From Euborellia annulipes (taxonomy: Eukaryota > Arthropoda > Insecta > Dermaptera > Anisolabididae), in contig JAKCPI010010606.1 in NCBI GenBank assembly GCA_023213315.1, positions 1 to 64,000 of the forward strand: a stretch of DNA of 64,000 bases, read 5' to 3'. The position numbers and the translations under genes are program-made. Positions 10,349 through 20,200 of this stretch are shown here, in pieces. How positions within the stretch are numbered: the stretch's first letter is position 1; every line of letters begins with the position of its first letter. A model generated the notes under the pieces. It did no database searches. It had not been told where the DNA came from and saw only the letters and a program-made list of their open reading frames with translations.

Positions 10349-11012
10349 TCTGGTGTGACTGGCGCTCAGCACACAACTTTCTCTTACCTTCGGTAATCGA
10401 AAGTTGTGTACTGTGCTTGTCACACCAGATTTTTTGTGTCGACATGTATTTAGTTTCCGACAGTACGGTACATTCTATTTTCAAGATGTACAATTTATAA
10501 GTATGGCAAAATATTTATATTTTGTTACCATGGCAACCATTTCTCCTATCTTTTCTATGGAGTACAAGAGTAAAGTGGTCTTCAGAAGATTTCAATGACA
10601 AAATTAGAATATACATTTTATTGAGAATCTAAAAAATAATTGATTTTTGAATTAAAAAAAAAATCATTGGAGCAAATTTAGAGAGAATCCAGAAAATCTG
10701 AAAAACTACATCAGTAAAGTACTAGTACTCTTTGGTCAATTTTGATCAAAAGCTTCGTGTCACGTCCCATGGGGGTGCCTAACTTGAATATAAAATTTCA
10801 ACCCCCTAGCTCTTTTCGTTCTTGAGATATTTTGTTCACAGACACACACACAGACAGACAGTCCATGTCGAGAAAACCACTTTTTTGGATTCAGGGGACC
10901 TCAAAACGTGTATATCCATCAAAATATCGACATCGAATTTTTGACATGAATCCAATACTTTCTCTCTCTATATATATATTAACATATATATATATAGAGG
11001 TAAGAGAAAGTA
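10349..11012 (+). mobile_element. HPR element, nearly full-length (reference + copy)
   Basis: Start hairpin: CTGGTGTGAC plus 'cacaactttctcttacc' folding back on 'gaaagttgtg' and 'gtcacaccag' (10351-10434). An X-box-like GTTACCATGGCAAC lies at 10524-10537. Then follow an AT-rich block, 'agtactagtact', 'caaccccctagctc', a CAGACAGACAG tract, 'attcaggggacctcaaaac', 'tttgacatgaatcca', and the end hairpin 'tactttctctctctatata' / 'gtaagagaaagta'. The 12-mer ACTTTCTCTTAC at the start is inverted as GTAAGAGAAAGT at the end. No protein is credible; the 62-residue frame at 10832-11020 is shared by other copies because the DNA is shared. Confidence 0.9.
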
Positions 11013-11324
11013 AAAATTAGAACTTTTCTGAGTGAGAGTTTCATAATGAATTTAGGAAAAGATCTTAATTGTGTAATAAAAAATGTGACATTTATAGAAT
11101 GATATACATCATATATATATAGGCTTGTAAGAGAAGTATATAAATAAATATATTAAATATTTCGATCGTAAATCCCGTCCGCAATTATTAAGCATTAAGC
11201 CAGCGATGGGGTCGAGACCACCCTGGATCTCGGTGTCTTTCTCGGAGCAGTTATATTAGAGAAACATTCTATGAAATATAAGAAACTGTCTGAAATTTTA
11301 TATATGTAATATTATATAGTGCGA

Positions 11325-11450
11325 TCATGTCCAAGCAGGGAGCTTGTTCCAAACGCGGGAGGTCATGGGGACAAAGGAAGATTCGAATTGACTAGTTCTG
11401 TTAGTCGTGATCTGAACAGCATAGGGATGCTGGGACGATGCTTCTCTTGT
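11325..11450 (-). pseudogene. LINE (Jockey/CR1-like) ORF2 C-terminus fragment
   Basis: Minus-strand translation gives a frame ending ...SSFVPMTSRVWNKLPA, almost the same as the fragment at 48981-49109. The W-N-x-L-P motif is the hallmark of the C-terminal tail of many Jockey/CR1-clade LINE proteins. The frame breaks after about 40 codons. Flanking sequence from 11165 may be further LINE-derived DNA, but this is not certain. Confidence 0.75.
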
Positions 11451-11465
11451 GTTCCGTGTATATGT

Positions 11466-12340
11466 TGCATTGGGTAATTTTTTTACTGCCTATAAATAAA
11501 TCCTTGCAAATATACACCCTTCTACTGCTATTGGAAAGTAAAATGTTAATTCTATTATAATATTAGACAGCCTTTTACTTTGAATTTAACTAAGTTATTG
11601 ATAAAATTTAATTGCACGCTTCTATAGACTTGCTATTATTTCCTTTCACATATTTTTTTTATCTTTTTACCTGAGGGGATTTTTTTATTTGATCTCAGGA
11701 AAAAAAAGATTTTCAGTCTTTTCTATTTATAAACATAATATGACTTTGTGTTCTAAAAGTTTTCTCGCTGTTAAGAATCTCAGATAACATAAGAAATAAG
11801 ATTGAAAGCAATTTCTTTCGAACCCGGACGTATTTGTCATTGATATGTGGAGCACAATGTTTATTTTATTTTATTTTTTTTTTTCAAACTCATTTGGAAG
11901 TGGAAATTCGCCCAAATTATTTGGTATTGAAGATAACTCTTATAGTTTTCAAATCTTTTTATAAACTCATACATGTAACACTTTTACTGGAATATTTCTC
12001 ATATTTCATTTTACTTAATTTATAATTGCTTAAGGATTAGTTCAAAATTCCAAACAAAAAACTTGAAACTTTTTTTTTTTATGAATATAATTTTCGCCTC
12101 TCACGTTGAAAATTCATTTCTCCCTGGATCATTAATAATTAGTCGCTATTAATTACACTAATTAATAAATAATTTCATTAATCACTGCCAACAGCCATTT
12201 AGTTATTTTAATATATAAATTGATTTATATATCCAATAAGTATATATTAAAGAAAATTTTTTTTATACTTTTACTTATAAATTTTTTTTTTTCAAATTAT
12301 TCCATTTTTCTCTTATCTTTTTAAAGAAAACGATATCAGG
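11466..12340. other. AT-rich stretch, no gene seen
   Basis: Only chance frames rich in F, I, L and K. No element boundary recognised. Confidence 0.5.
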
Positions 12341-12555
12341 GCTGGTAGTCACTTTAGGTAACTCATCACTTCGTAGCACTAATTGGTACATGTGGTACAA
12401 ATAGTGCCGAAATGGAAATATGTCATCTCTCGATCTACAAAATTACTAAAAAAATAATAACCAAGTTACAACAACCAGGGCTGGAACTGATTGTGTCAGA
12501 ACAGAATTATCGCTCAATCCGCCACTTCAACGGGCGCCACAGGTTCTCATAAATA
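12341..12555. repeat. Possible decayed MITE with 'cagggctgg' edges
   Basis: 'atcagggctggtagtc' near 12348 and 'accagggctggaactg' near 12474 are in the same orientation. They look like two hAT-like termini of the CAGGGCTGG type rather than a clean inverted pair. Boundaries and target duplication are not resolved. Confidence 0.3.
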
Positions 12556-12560
12556 AGAAA

Positions 12561-12655
12561 AGGCGAGGCTCCGCCGCAGGCGGGCCCGAACCAGCTGGAG
12601 GGGGGTCCAGGGGGGCGAAGCCCCCCGGCTAGGCGCGAAGCCTGTCGAAGGCTAG
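12561..12655 (-). repeat. GC-rich dispersed cassette, copy 1
   Basis: Read on the minus strand it contains 'aggcttcgcgcctagcc', 'ggggggcttcgcccccc', 'tggaccccc' and 'gcgg...ctcgcctttt' in the same order as copies at 19613-19700 and 53822-53908. It is strikingly GC-rich against the AT-rich surroundings and can form stable hairpins. No coding capacity. It may be one end of a larger interspersed element. Confidence 0.75.
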
Positions 12656-12884
12656 TACATAAATATTTCTCTATACATTTCCTATGGGAGAAATCTTAAC
12701 TTTAGAAATTAATAACTCCAAAATTTTAAAGGAATTTCGGGATGAAAATATTTTTTTTTTTAATCCCTCTTTAAGCATAAAAAATTTTGTTTCGAAATTC
12801 CAACGGGAAGTTGCCCAAATAGAGCGTGACAGACGGACATTAGCGAATTATATAAATAGATTATCCAAATGTTCTTATTGGGTC

Positions 12885-12975
12885 CGACGAAACAAGATTT
12901 TGCCGAAACGAAACGAATATTCGGCCTCAACCTTAGTTTCGGCCGAAACCTAACCGAAACCGAAACTTGTATTTC
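12885..12975. repeat. Degenerate CCGAAA/TTCGG repeat, left block
   Basis: Repeated 'ccgaaac' and 'ttcggcc' phrases form a short-period degenerate repeat. The same vocabulary resumes at 13810-13935, on the other side of an HPR copy. Confidence 0.75.
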
Positions 12976-13099
12976 CTATAAAATTTTTTTTCATTTTACC
13001 TTTTTTTTGAATTTTTTTCCCTCCCGTGAAAATCATTATACCTTTTTTTTTAGGGAGACTAAAATTTTTTCTCCCTCAAGTGCAAATTATTTGACCTTT

Positions 13100-13773
13100 T
13101 ACTTTCTCTTACCTATGTATATATGTAATATATATATAGAGAGAAAGTATTGGATTCATGTCAAAAATTCGATGTCGAGATTTTGATGGATCTTCACGTT
13201 TTGAGGTCCCCTGAATCCAAAAAAGTGGTTTTCGCGACATGGTCTGTCTGTGTGTGTGTGGGGGGTGGGTGTGTGTGTGTGTGTGTGTGTTCAATTTTAA
13301 GCATGAAGGAATTGAGCTAGGGGGATGAAATTTTATATTTAAGTTAAATACCTCCCGGGACCGGAAAAATAAGCTTTTAATCAAAATCGGCCAAAGAGTA
13401 CTAGTACCTTACTGATGTACTTTTTCAGTTTTTTTCGATTTTCTCAAAATTCGCTCTAACGATTTTGATTAAAATTCAAAAATCAATTATTTTTTAGATG
13501 CTCTTTCAAATGTATATTCTCGTTTTGCCCTCAAAATTGTTTGAAGCACACTTTACTCTTGTGCTTCATAGGAAAGATAGGATAAATGGTTGCCATGGTA
13601 ACAAAATATAAATATTTTCCCATACTTATAAATTTTACATCTGAATTCAAATATTCCCTACTGCCGGGAACTAAATATATGTCGACACAAAAATCTGGTG
13701 TGACAAGCACAGAACACAACTTTCGATTACCGAAGGTAAGAGAAAGTTGTGTGCTGTGCCCAGTCACACCAGA
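13100..13773 (-). mobile_element. HPR element, nearly full-length (reference minus copy)
   Basis: The best complete minus-oriented copy: end hairpin at 13100-13146, a conserved 'gtcgagattttgatgg', 'gtggttttcgcgacatgg', a GT-rich expansion (13253-13290), 'aattgagctag', a palindrome variant 'agtactagtacc', an X-box match GTTGCCATGGTAAC at 13589-13602, and an intact start hairpin whose arms end in GTCACACCAG (about 13690-13771). T-runs flank both ends. Confidence 0.92.
13589..13602. promoter_or_regulatory. RFX/X-box-like motif carried by HPR
   Basis: GTTGCCATGGTAAC fits the RFX-factor X-box consensus (GTTNCCATRGNAAC in nematodes; GTTGCCATGGCAAC palindrome in general). The same 14-mer or its inverse occurs exactly at 10524, 15250, 32812, 37576, 38742, 43855, 59904 and 62719. 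One-base variants are at 15507 and 63479, and a two-base variant at 51886. Binding or function is untested. Confidence 0.6.
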
Positions 13774-13809
13774 TTTTTTTTTTTTTGCATGCGAGTCTCA
13801 TCCCATTTT

Positions 13810-13935
13810 TTCAGACTCTGGTTTCGGCCGGCCGAAAGGTTCGGCCACTTTTTGGCCGAAACCGAAACTACGGCCGAAACCATGATTTTTGGCCGAAACT
13901 GCCGAAACCGTAACCGAAACCGAATATTCGGTCGG
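13810..13935. repeat. Degenerate CCGAAA/TTCGG repeat, right block
   Basis: Dense 'ggccgaaac', 'ccgaaac' and 'ttcggcc' phrases continue the 12885-12975 block. Inverted GGCCGAAA and TTTCGGCC are both present, so parts can fold back. It is probably one low-complexity locus separated by the HPR copy and its flanks. Confidence 0.75.
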
Positions 13936-13939
13936 TTCC

Positions 13940-14814
13940 TAGTTCTTATTTCTACCAAAAAAATAATCTCTGGGTTAGGGGGGGAGACAATCCCTTCCCT
14001 CTTCCATGAATCCCATGGTTAAACTTCATGAAAAATCAATTTATAATTATATATAGAATTAATTTTATTTTAATATAATATTCACGTGACATTTTTATTT
14101 TCCCTATTATTTATTGTGGACAAAATTCCAAAATTTTTTTTACAACTTCTATTAACTAATCCGCTGAAAACACAATGAGGCATCGTCCAGCATTTATCCT
14201 AGTAATCCCTTGAAATAATTATTTTATTTACCGAGCGAACAATTAATTCTATAACAAACGATATGTGAATCTATTTTATACCACTTCTTATTTAATCATC
14301 ATTCGTCAATCAGCCTAATAATTTATTCATACAAATTTTTTTTTCTCTTTTCTATGAAATTTTCTAATTTTTCATAACCTCTATTTAATTTATAATTTAC
14401 ATTGCAATTGTCCTACTATATAATCAAATTTTTATATATCCTTGCGATTGATCGACACTCGAATTCAGTAGTCAACTTCAACCAACTCCAATCACCTTTT
14501 GAAATAACAATCTCATTCAAACTTAATTAATTCACAAGCAATAAAAGATTAATATACATCTATTTTCAACTCAGATTATTTATTCATTTTAATGTTGATT
14601 GACATTTGAAAATAACAAAACAATGTCGAAAATTAATATTAATTAAATTCATGATTTTTTTGACATTTATAAATTAACGCGGCTTAAAAAAAATAAAAAA
14701 AAATATCAATCATTCTTACAGAAGGCAATTGTTTATAAAATTCTACTCATTTAAGTTGTTTTCGAACGCAACTAAAGAGGAGAGATGCTTTAAAATTCCA
14801 TTGGAATATATTTT
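13940..14814. other. AT-rich stretch, no gene seen
   Basis: No motif shared with other parts of the window was recognised. Frames are short. Confidence 0.5.
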
Positions 14815-15275
14815 TACTTTCTCTTACCCTATATATGAAATATATAGAGAGAGAAAGTATTGCAATCATGTCAAATGTCGAGATTTTGATGGATATACAT
14901 GTTTTGGGGGGTAGCCTGAGTCCAAAAAAAAAAAAAAATTGGTCTGTGTGGACATTTTTGACCATGAAGGAAATGAGCTAGGAGGTTGAAATTTTATATT
15001 TAAGTTAGGCACCTTCCGAACTCGTGTAAATAAGCTTTTAAACAAAATAGGCCAAAAAGTACTAGTACTTTACTGAAGTACTTCTTCAGTTTTTTACGAT
15101 TTTCTCAAAATCCGCTGCAAGGATTTTTTTTTAAATTCATAAATCAACTATTTTTTATATGCCCTTTAAAATGTATATTCTCATTTTGCCGTTGAAATCT
15201 TCTGAAGACCACTTTACTGTTGTACATCATAGGAAAGATAAGAGATATGGTTGCCATGGTAACAGAATTTAAATC
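14815..15275 (-). mobile_element. HPR element, truncated after the X-box
   Basis: Starts with the end hairpin (14815-14863), carries the exact palindrome AAAGTACTAGTACTTT at 15057-15072 and an X-box at 15250-15263, then leaves the consensus at about 15275. The start hairpin is missing. It lies head-to-head with the plus copy at 15418. Confidence 0.88.
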
Positions 15276-15417
15276 TTTTTCTTTTTATTAAAAATATATT
15301 ATAAATTATTTATTCTTATTGCATTTAATATACTACAGCATACTATTTACTATCTCTTTCCCTATGAAATTTCAGATCTATATTAATATATAGAGAATGA
15401 CTTTTAATAAAAAAAAA

Positions 15418-15811
15418 CCTGGTGTAATGGTCCCATAGCACACAACTTTCTCTTACCTTTGTGATAATTAGAATTCAAGATATAAATTGGAGAATATTTA
15501 TATTTTGTTACTATGGCAACCATTTATCTTATCTTTCCTATGAAGTACAAGCGGTCTTTAAACAATATTGAGAACAAAATGAGAATATACATTTCAAAGA
15601 GCATCTAAAAAATAATTGATTTTTAAATTTTAAATCAAAATCGTTAGAGCGAATTTTGAGAAAATCGAAAAAAAACTGAAAAAGTACATTAGTAAACTAC
15701 TAGTACTTTTTGGCTGATTTTGTTCAAAAGCTTCGGGTCACGATCCAGAGGGATGCCCAACTTTAATATAAAATTTCAACCTCTTTTCGTTCTCACACAC
15801 AGACAGACAGA
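15418..15811 (+). mobile_element. HPR element, lacking its 3' end
   Basis: The start-hairpin left arm ('ctggtgtaatgg' ... 'cacaactttctcttacc') is followed almost at once by the internal body, so the right arm of the hairpin is deleted. An X-box variant GTTACTATGGCAAC is at 15507-15520. The copy ends in the AGACAGACAG tract; the end hairpin is absent. Confidence 0.85.
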
Positions 15812-17130
15812 AATGATTTAACGTAATATGATTAAATATTTAGAAATATTTTTTTTTTTAAATTTGTTACTCATGAATATTTTTAAACATATTGTTTTTA
15901 TTTCAAATTAATAGCCTGAAAATTTATTTCGCCCCTCAGGAAACAATTATAATTTGCAACTTTATATAGAATAGAGCTGTGAGGAGGGGGAGGCCGTTTC
16001 TGCCAAGTGTTAGAGAACTTTGTTGATAAATTATCCAATAAAGACCCGTGCAAAGAACGAGTAAAACTTCTATTATTCTGATTTGTTATAATAAATAAAG
16101 ATGGAATTGAAATTGTTATTTCCAAAGTATTCTAAAGTATAACGAATAACAGCGAAGTTCAAAAACTTGAATCTAAAATAGAAATATAATTAAAAAATTT
16201 TCTTAATATACATATTAATTTTTTTTTTTTTACAACATTTTTCTCTTTTTTATAACGTTTATTATCATTTATATATTGATATCATCTAATTTATATAAGT
16301 ATCCGGATTTCTGTTTCGGATTTTGCACATAATGTGTATTTTTCTAAAATACAATTTCTCTCATTTTCAATATTCGGACGTTTAGAGATCCCATGACCCA
16401 CTCAGATAAATTTTATTCTGCATATAAAATACCTATTCGGTTCCTATGACATAGGGAGGGGGCAAACTTACCAAAGACAAGGCGGGACATATATACCTGG
16501 TATATTAATTCTGGCTATAATTAATAAAATATCAAAAAATAAGAGCCTAACTTTATTGTATACAATAACTTTTTTTTTTCTGGTGCCAAATTGCTTTCAG
16601 TCATTGCGCAGCTCTAATTCCCAAAATGATTTCTAAAATTACAACACATTTGCACTCTAATTTTCAAAGGGCTCTCGAAAATAACTATACATTTCTAAAC
16701 GGTTTTTGCAAAAACTTATTAAATTTAGTATGTTTTTGTTTATGTAATTTGCTTCCTACACAAAAATTGTCAAATCATAAAAAAATTTTTACAGTGAAAT
16801 AGGATTTTTCATGGATTTTTTTTTTTTTTAGATATCATTTCAATGAAAAGTATTTAAATTTCCTCGGTAAAAACTTGAGGAAAACTAAATTGATTTATTA
16901 AAATTCAATATTAAAAATAATAATATAAAAAACTGGTTAGTACTAGATGAATCTTCTTTAATGCCAAGATAGGAAAATGAATTTATTGTATTTCTGTACA
17001 GATCACCGCTTTCGAAGTTCATTCGAACAGAAACAGTACTAATAAACTGAAGCAATTAAAACAAAATTTTTTTTTCACTCAAAGCCACTAAACAAGGAAT
17101 ACTAACTAGTAAAACTTGTCTATTTACCGA
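15812..17130. other. AT-rich stretch, no gene seen
   Basis: The minus-strand frame at 15898-16125 has no recognisable domain. No repeat family member is identified apart from poly-T runs. Confidence 0.5.
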
Positions 17131-17251
17131 ATGTCGTGCCATCCAGTGGTAGGGCATACTTAGTATAAATCAGTAGATTCGTGGTTCGACTCCCGGTGGG
17201 ACCCAATCTTTTGTCAGCTATTTGGATTGATAAATATTAAATTGTATGACT
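17131..17251 (+). mobile_element. tRNA-derived SINE, family S1 copy
   Basis: An A-box-like 'ccagtggtagggcatac' and a B-box-like 'gtggttcgactcccg' about 30 bp apart give the pol III internal promoter of a tRNA-like head. The tail 'tttggattgataaatatt' matches other S1 copies (17414, 23752, 32311, and 45430 in inverse). The acceptor stem and anticodon arm are not preserved, so it is not called a functional tRNA. Confidence 0.8.
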
Positions 17252-17413
17252 ATTCTTCACGGCTCCAATATCCTGATATATATAATTTCTTTTTTATTAA
17301 ATTACACAAATGAGAGATATTCTCAATTAGCCATAGCGCCCGGTTGACGGAGAAATTGTGGCTTCAGATTTCTCCCGATAACTAAAATAACAGTCTGAGT
17401 GAATTTAAATAAC

Positions 17414-17535
17414 CGAATGCCGTGCCGTGGTCCAGTGGTAGGGCATACTGAGCACAAATCGGTAGATATATGGTTAACTTCCGGTGGCATTCTATCTTTT
17501 GTAGGCTATTTGAATTAATAAATATTTATTTATAA
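17414..17535 (+). mobile_element. tRNA-derived SINE, family S1 copy
   Basis: Same order as the copy at 17131: 'gtggtccagtggtagggca', then 'gtagatatatggttaac' with a damaged B box, then 'ctatttgaattaataaata'. It is about 280 bp downstream of, and in the same orientation as, the previous copy. Confidence 0.8.
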
Positions 17536-17654
17536 GTTGACTATGCAGCTTCTTTCGTCTATGACTGATGTTCGGTCGGAAAATCAATAAAAACACAGTT
17601 TTTATTTTTAATCGTTGATTGTTTGGGCTGGAAGTTGAGATTAATAAATAGGAG

Positions 17655-17961
17655 AAAAAAACCAGCGCCTCTTTATTCACCATACACATTATTTATTTGC
17701 AAATATTTCGGGTTGCAAAATGCCACCCATCATCAGCAGCAAATAGTTTTAGTGGTGGATGTCGTCCATATTTTTATAAAATTTCATATCAAAGTTCTTA
17801 AATAGGCAAATTACCAGCAATGAATGATTCATCAAAGGAAAAATTATAGACGACATCCACCACCAAAACTATTTGCTGCACTGATGATGGGTGGCGTTTT
17901 GCAGCCCGAAATATTTGCAAATAAATAGTGTATATGTTGGATAAAGAGGTGCTGGTTTTTA
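17655..17961. mobile_element. Palindromic element with two hammerhead-like arms
   Basis: The left arm (17655-17770) and right arm (17847-17961) are inverted copies. Each contains CTGATGA, the canonical hammerhead core start: rc at 17730-17736 and plus at 17881-17887. In each, a GGGT...ACCC or GGGT...GCCC stem leads to GAAAT. The following 'atttgcaaat' is self-complementary and could act as stem III. 'ccagc(a/g)cctcttta' marks the outer ends. Relationship to Penelope-like elements is inferred. Confidence 0.7.
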
Positions 17962-18743
17962 TTGTTATTAAGCTATATTATTGATGGTTAACTGCCTTGT
18001 ACAAAGATCAGTTTCGTTATAAAATCATCTTCAGGACTTCAAAAAATAATAAGTATTTAATTTTAAAAATTTTTTAGTTTTTAATTCTTTGTTTGATAAA
18101 TTCCTTTTTTTTCAAGATTTCCTTTGTAGATTTAATATGTAGATTTGACTAGAGAATTCGGAATACAAGTACCGTAAGTAATTTAATTGGAATATAGACA
18201 TTGTTTTTACATCTTGTAAAAGAATCTCCAACTTTATATATATATTAGGCCTAAGTTTGACATTTCTTTTAAACTTTTAAATAGCATGAAGATGGTGACA
18301 AACATCGTTGATAAATTGATAATCTCACTTGTGCTGTCTTTCGTTTTATTATAAATTACAATCTAATTTTTCGAAAATAACTCCACTCCATCCCTATCTT
18401 TTATTAAATTTTAATTTTGTCCATATTGAATTTGTCTTTTATTTTATTTCTCTTAGAAAACGAGAATTTGTCTTCATTCATTTTTTATAAAAAATCTTAT
18501 TTTTATTGCTTGGATCTTTTTCTCACATCTCGATTTTTATTTCTCTCTGAATGTTTCCTCCATTTATAGGAAATATTTTCACTTATTTACTTTCTATTGT
18601 CCATGAAAATGCCCTTAAAAATTCGATTAGAGCTCTTTTCTCAGGAGATACAAGATAATTATTATTTTTTTTTATTATTATACCATTATATTTGAATTGC
18701 AAACATTCTCATATTTCCTTATTAAAAGAAACGTTCGGCTTTA
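17962..18743. other. AT-rich stretch, no gene seen
   Basis: Nothing recognisable. 'gttataaaatcatcttcaggact' near 18020 holds a CTGAAGATGA on the minus strand, possibly another decayed hammerhead-like relic, but no GAAAC partner was found. Confidence 0.45.
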
Positions 18744-18870
18744 CGGTAGAATGCCCTTCCTGCTTGCAGCCCTCCTTAGGGCATCAGGTGTTCCCAAACG
18801 GTCACCCACCTAATGATTAACTTTACCCAATGTTACTAAACTCTCACGATCGATAACTAGAGCTTTCAAC
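18744..18870 (-). pseudogene. 5S rRNA-like relic (pseudogene or SINE3-type head)
   Basis: The minus strand reads '...gatcgtgagagtt', 'gggtaaagttaatcatta', 'ggtgggtgaccg', 'ttgggaacacctgatgcc', which aligns in order with the 3' two-thirds of eukaryotic 5S rRNA, including the internal control region. Many positions differ and the 5' third is not evident. The flank 'ctaaggagggctgcaagcagg' is not 5S. It could be a 5S-derived SINE or an old pseudogene. Confidence 0.6.
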
Positions 18871-18881
18871 ATTATTTTTAA

Positions 18882-18921
18882 TATATATATATATATAAAA
18901 AAATATATATATATATATTCA
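18882..18921. repeat. (TA)n tract
   Basis: Two TA runs separated by a few A residues. Confidence 0.9.
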
Positions 18922-18925
18922 GTAT

Positions 18926-19612
18926 ATGTATAAAATTTCATTTAAATTAAATGAATCATTAATAAAAATATATTTAAATATTAAATATCCGACAGTTTTG
19001 ACAGTTTTGAAATGAGAATGCATATTAAATTCATAAAATTTTCAATGATATATGAATTCTTTTTAAATTTTTTTTTTCCATTATTTTCCGCATCGTTTCA
19101 ATTATGCCAATATTCATAATTAATTTTTAGACAGCAATTAATTTTTTTTTTACAATAGGTTAAAAAAATTATCTTAAATTAAAATACGTTTGATATATAA
19201 ATCAGAAAAATTTAATTTGATAATTAAAAAAAAAAGTCATGCTTGTTGTCTCATCTTGACTTTTTTTATCAAAATATACTAGAGAAAGGAAACGAGGCTT
19301 TTTTAATATTTGCAAATATTTTTACACTTTTTACAAGGATCTTCTAATTATAACTCTTTGTCAGGGTAAAAAATAAAACGAAAATAGGAATTGTTAAAAT
19401 AAAACAGAAAAAATAGAAATTTCCTAAGTTAATAATTATTATTATAAAATAAATTTATTCTTATTGAATAAAAAGCTTTTAATATTATTTATTAATAAAT
19501 ATCAATATATTATTTTATTAGTTATTCTAATTATATTAATTTTTTTAGTATTAAAATTTAATTTTAATTGTTTTTAAATTACAAAATTAACCGTTTAAAT
19601 TCATACTTTTAC
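18926..19612. other. AT-rich stretch, no gene seen
   Basis: Homopolymers only; no gene or element recognised. Confidence 0.5.
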
Positions 19613-19700
19613 TATGCGCCTCCCGCCTTAGGCGGGCTTCGCGTCTAGCCAGGAGGCTTTCATCCCTTGAATCTCCCTGCAGCGGACCCTCGCCTTTACT
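19613..19700 (+). repeat. GC-rich dispersed cassette, copy 2
   Basis: 'cccgccttaggcggg' hairpin, 'cttcgcgtctagccagg', then 'gcagcggaccctcgccttt' follow the same order as the minus-strand reading of 12561-12655. The middle ('aggaggctttcatcccttg') is diverged. It lies about 15 bp from an HPR copy. Confidence 0.75.
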
Positions 19701-19714
19701 ATTTTAGAACGTTT

Positions 19715-20200
19715 TACTTTCTCTTACCTATATATGTAATATATAGAGAGAAGATGTCAGAAATTCGATGGATGTTTTGAGGTTCCCTGAGTCCAACAAA
19801 GTGGGTCCCACAAATTGGTCTGTCTGTCTGTGTGTAACGATTTTAAGCATAAAGGAATTGAAATTTTATATTCAATTATATATTTAGCTACCCTGCTGGA
19901 CACTCAAAATAAACGTTTGAACAAAATCGCCCACTAGTACTTTACTAAAGTGTATTTTTCGTTTTTTCGAATTTTTCAAAATCGGCTCTAATGATTTTGA
20001 TTAAAATTCAAAAATCAATTATTTTTTACATCCTTTTTAAAAAATATATTAATAAAATTTTTCGTGAAAATTGAAGTATACTTTACAAATGTACTTTTTC
20101 AGTTTTTTCGATTTTCTCAAAATCGGCTCCAACGATTTTGATTAAAAATCATAAATCAACTATTTTTTAGATCCTCTTTAAAATGTATATTCTCATTTTT
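19715..20200 (-). mobile_element. HPR element with internal segmental duplication
   Basis: The end hairpin is at 19715-19752, with deletions after it. The block 'tttttcagttttttcgattt' through 'atcaattattttttac' occurs at about 19950-20030 and again at about 20095-20180. The junction between the copies resembles that in copies at 35078-35570 and 48842-49415, so these form a subfamily. X-box and start hairpin are missing. Confidence 0.85.

Noticed and set aside
13109..13384. Open frames with similar peptides (for example 'SRKPLFWIQGTSK' and 'RHRIFDMNPILSL') at 10832, 13109, 32363, 38372, 51494 and elsewhere
   Set aside because: They recur because they lie in copies of the HPR repeat. They start at different methionines, run through GT or GACA tracts, and end in the AT hairpin. 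No independent sign of coding constraint was seen.
17131..17251. Functional tRNA genes at the A-box/B-box loci (17131, 17414, 23477, 23752, 34936, 42265, 42934, 45430, 63533)
   Set aside because: Acceptor stems do not pair, anticodon arms are not evident, and several share non-tRNA tails, so they are SINE heads or relics.
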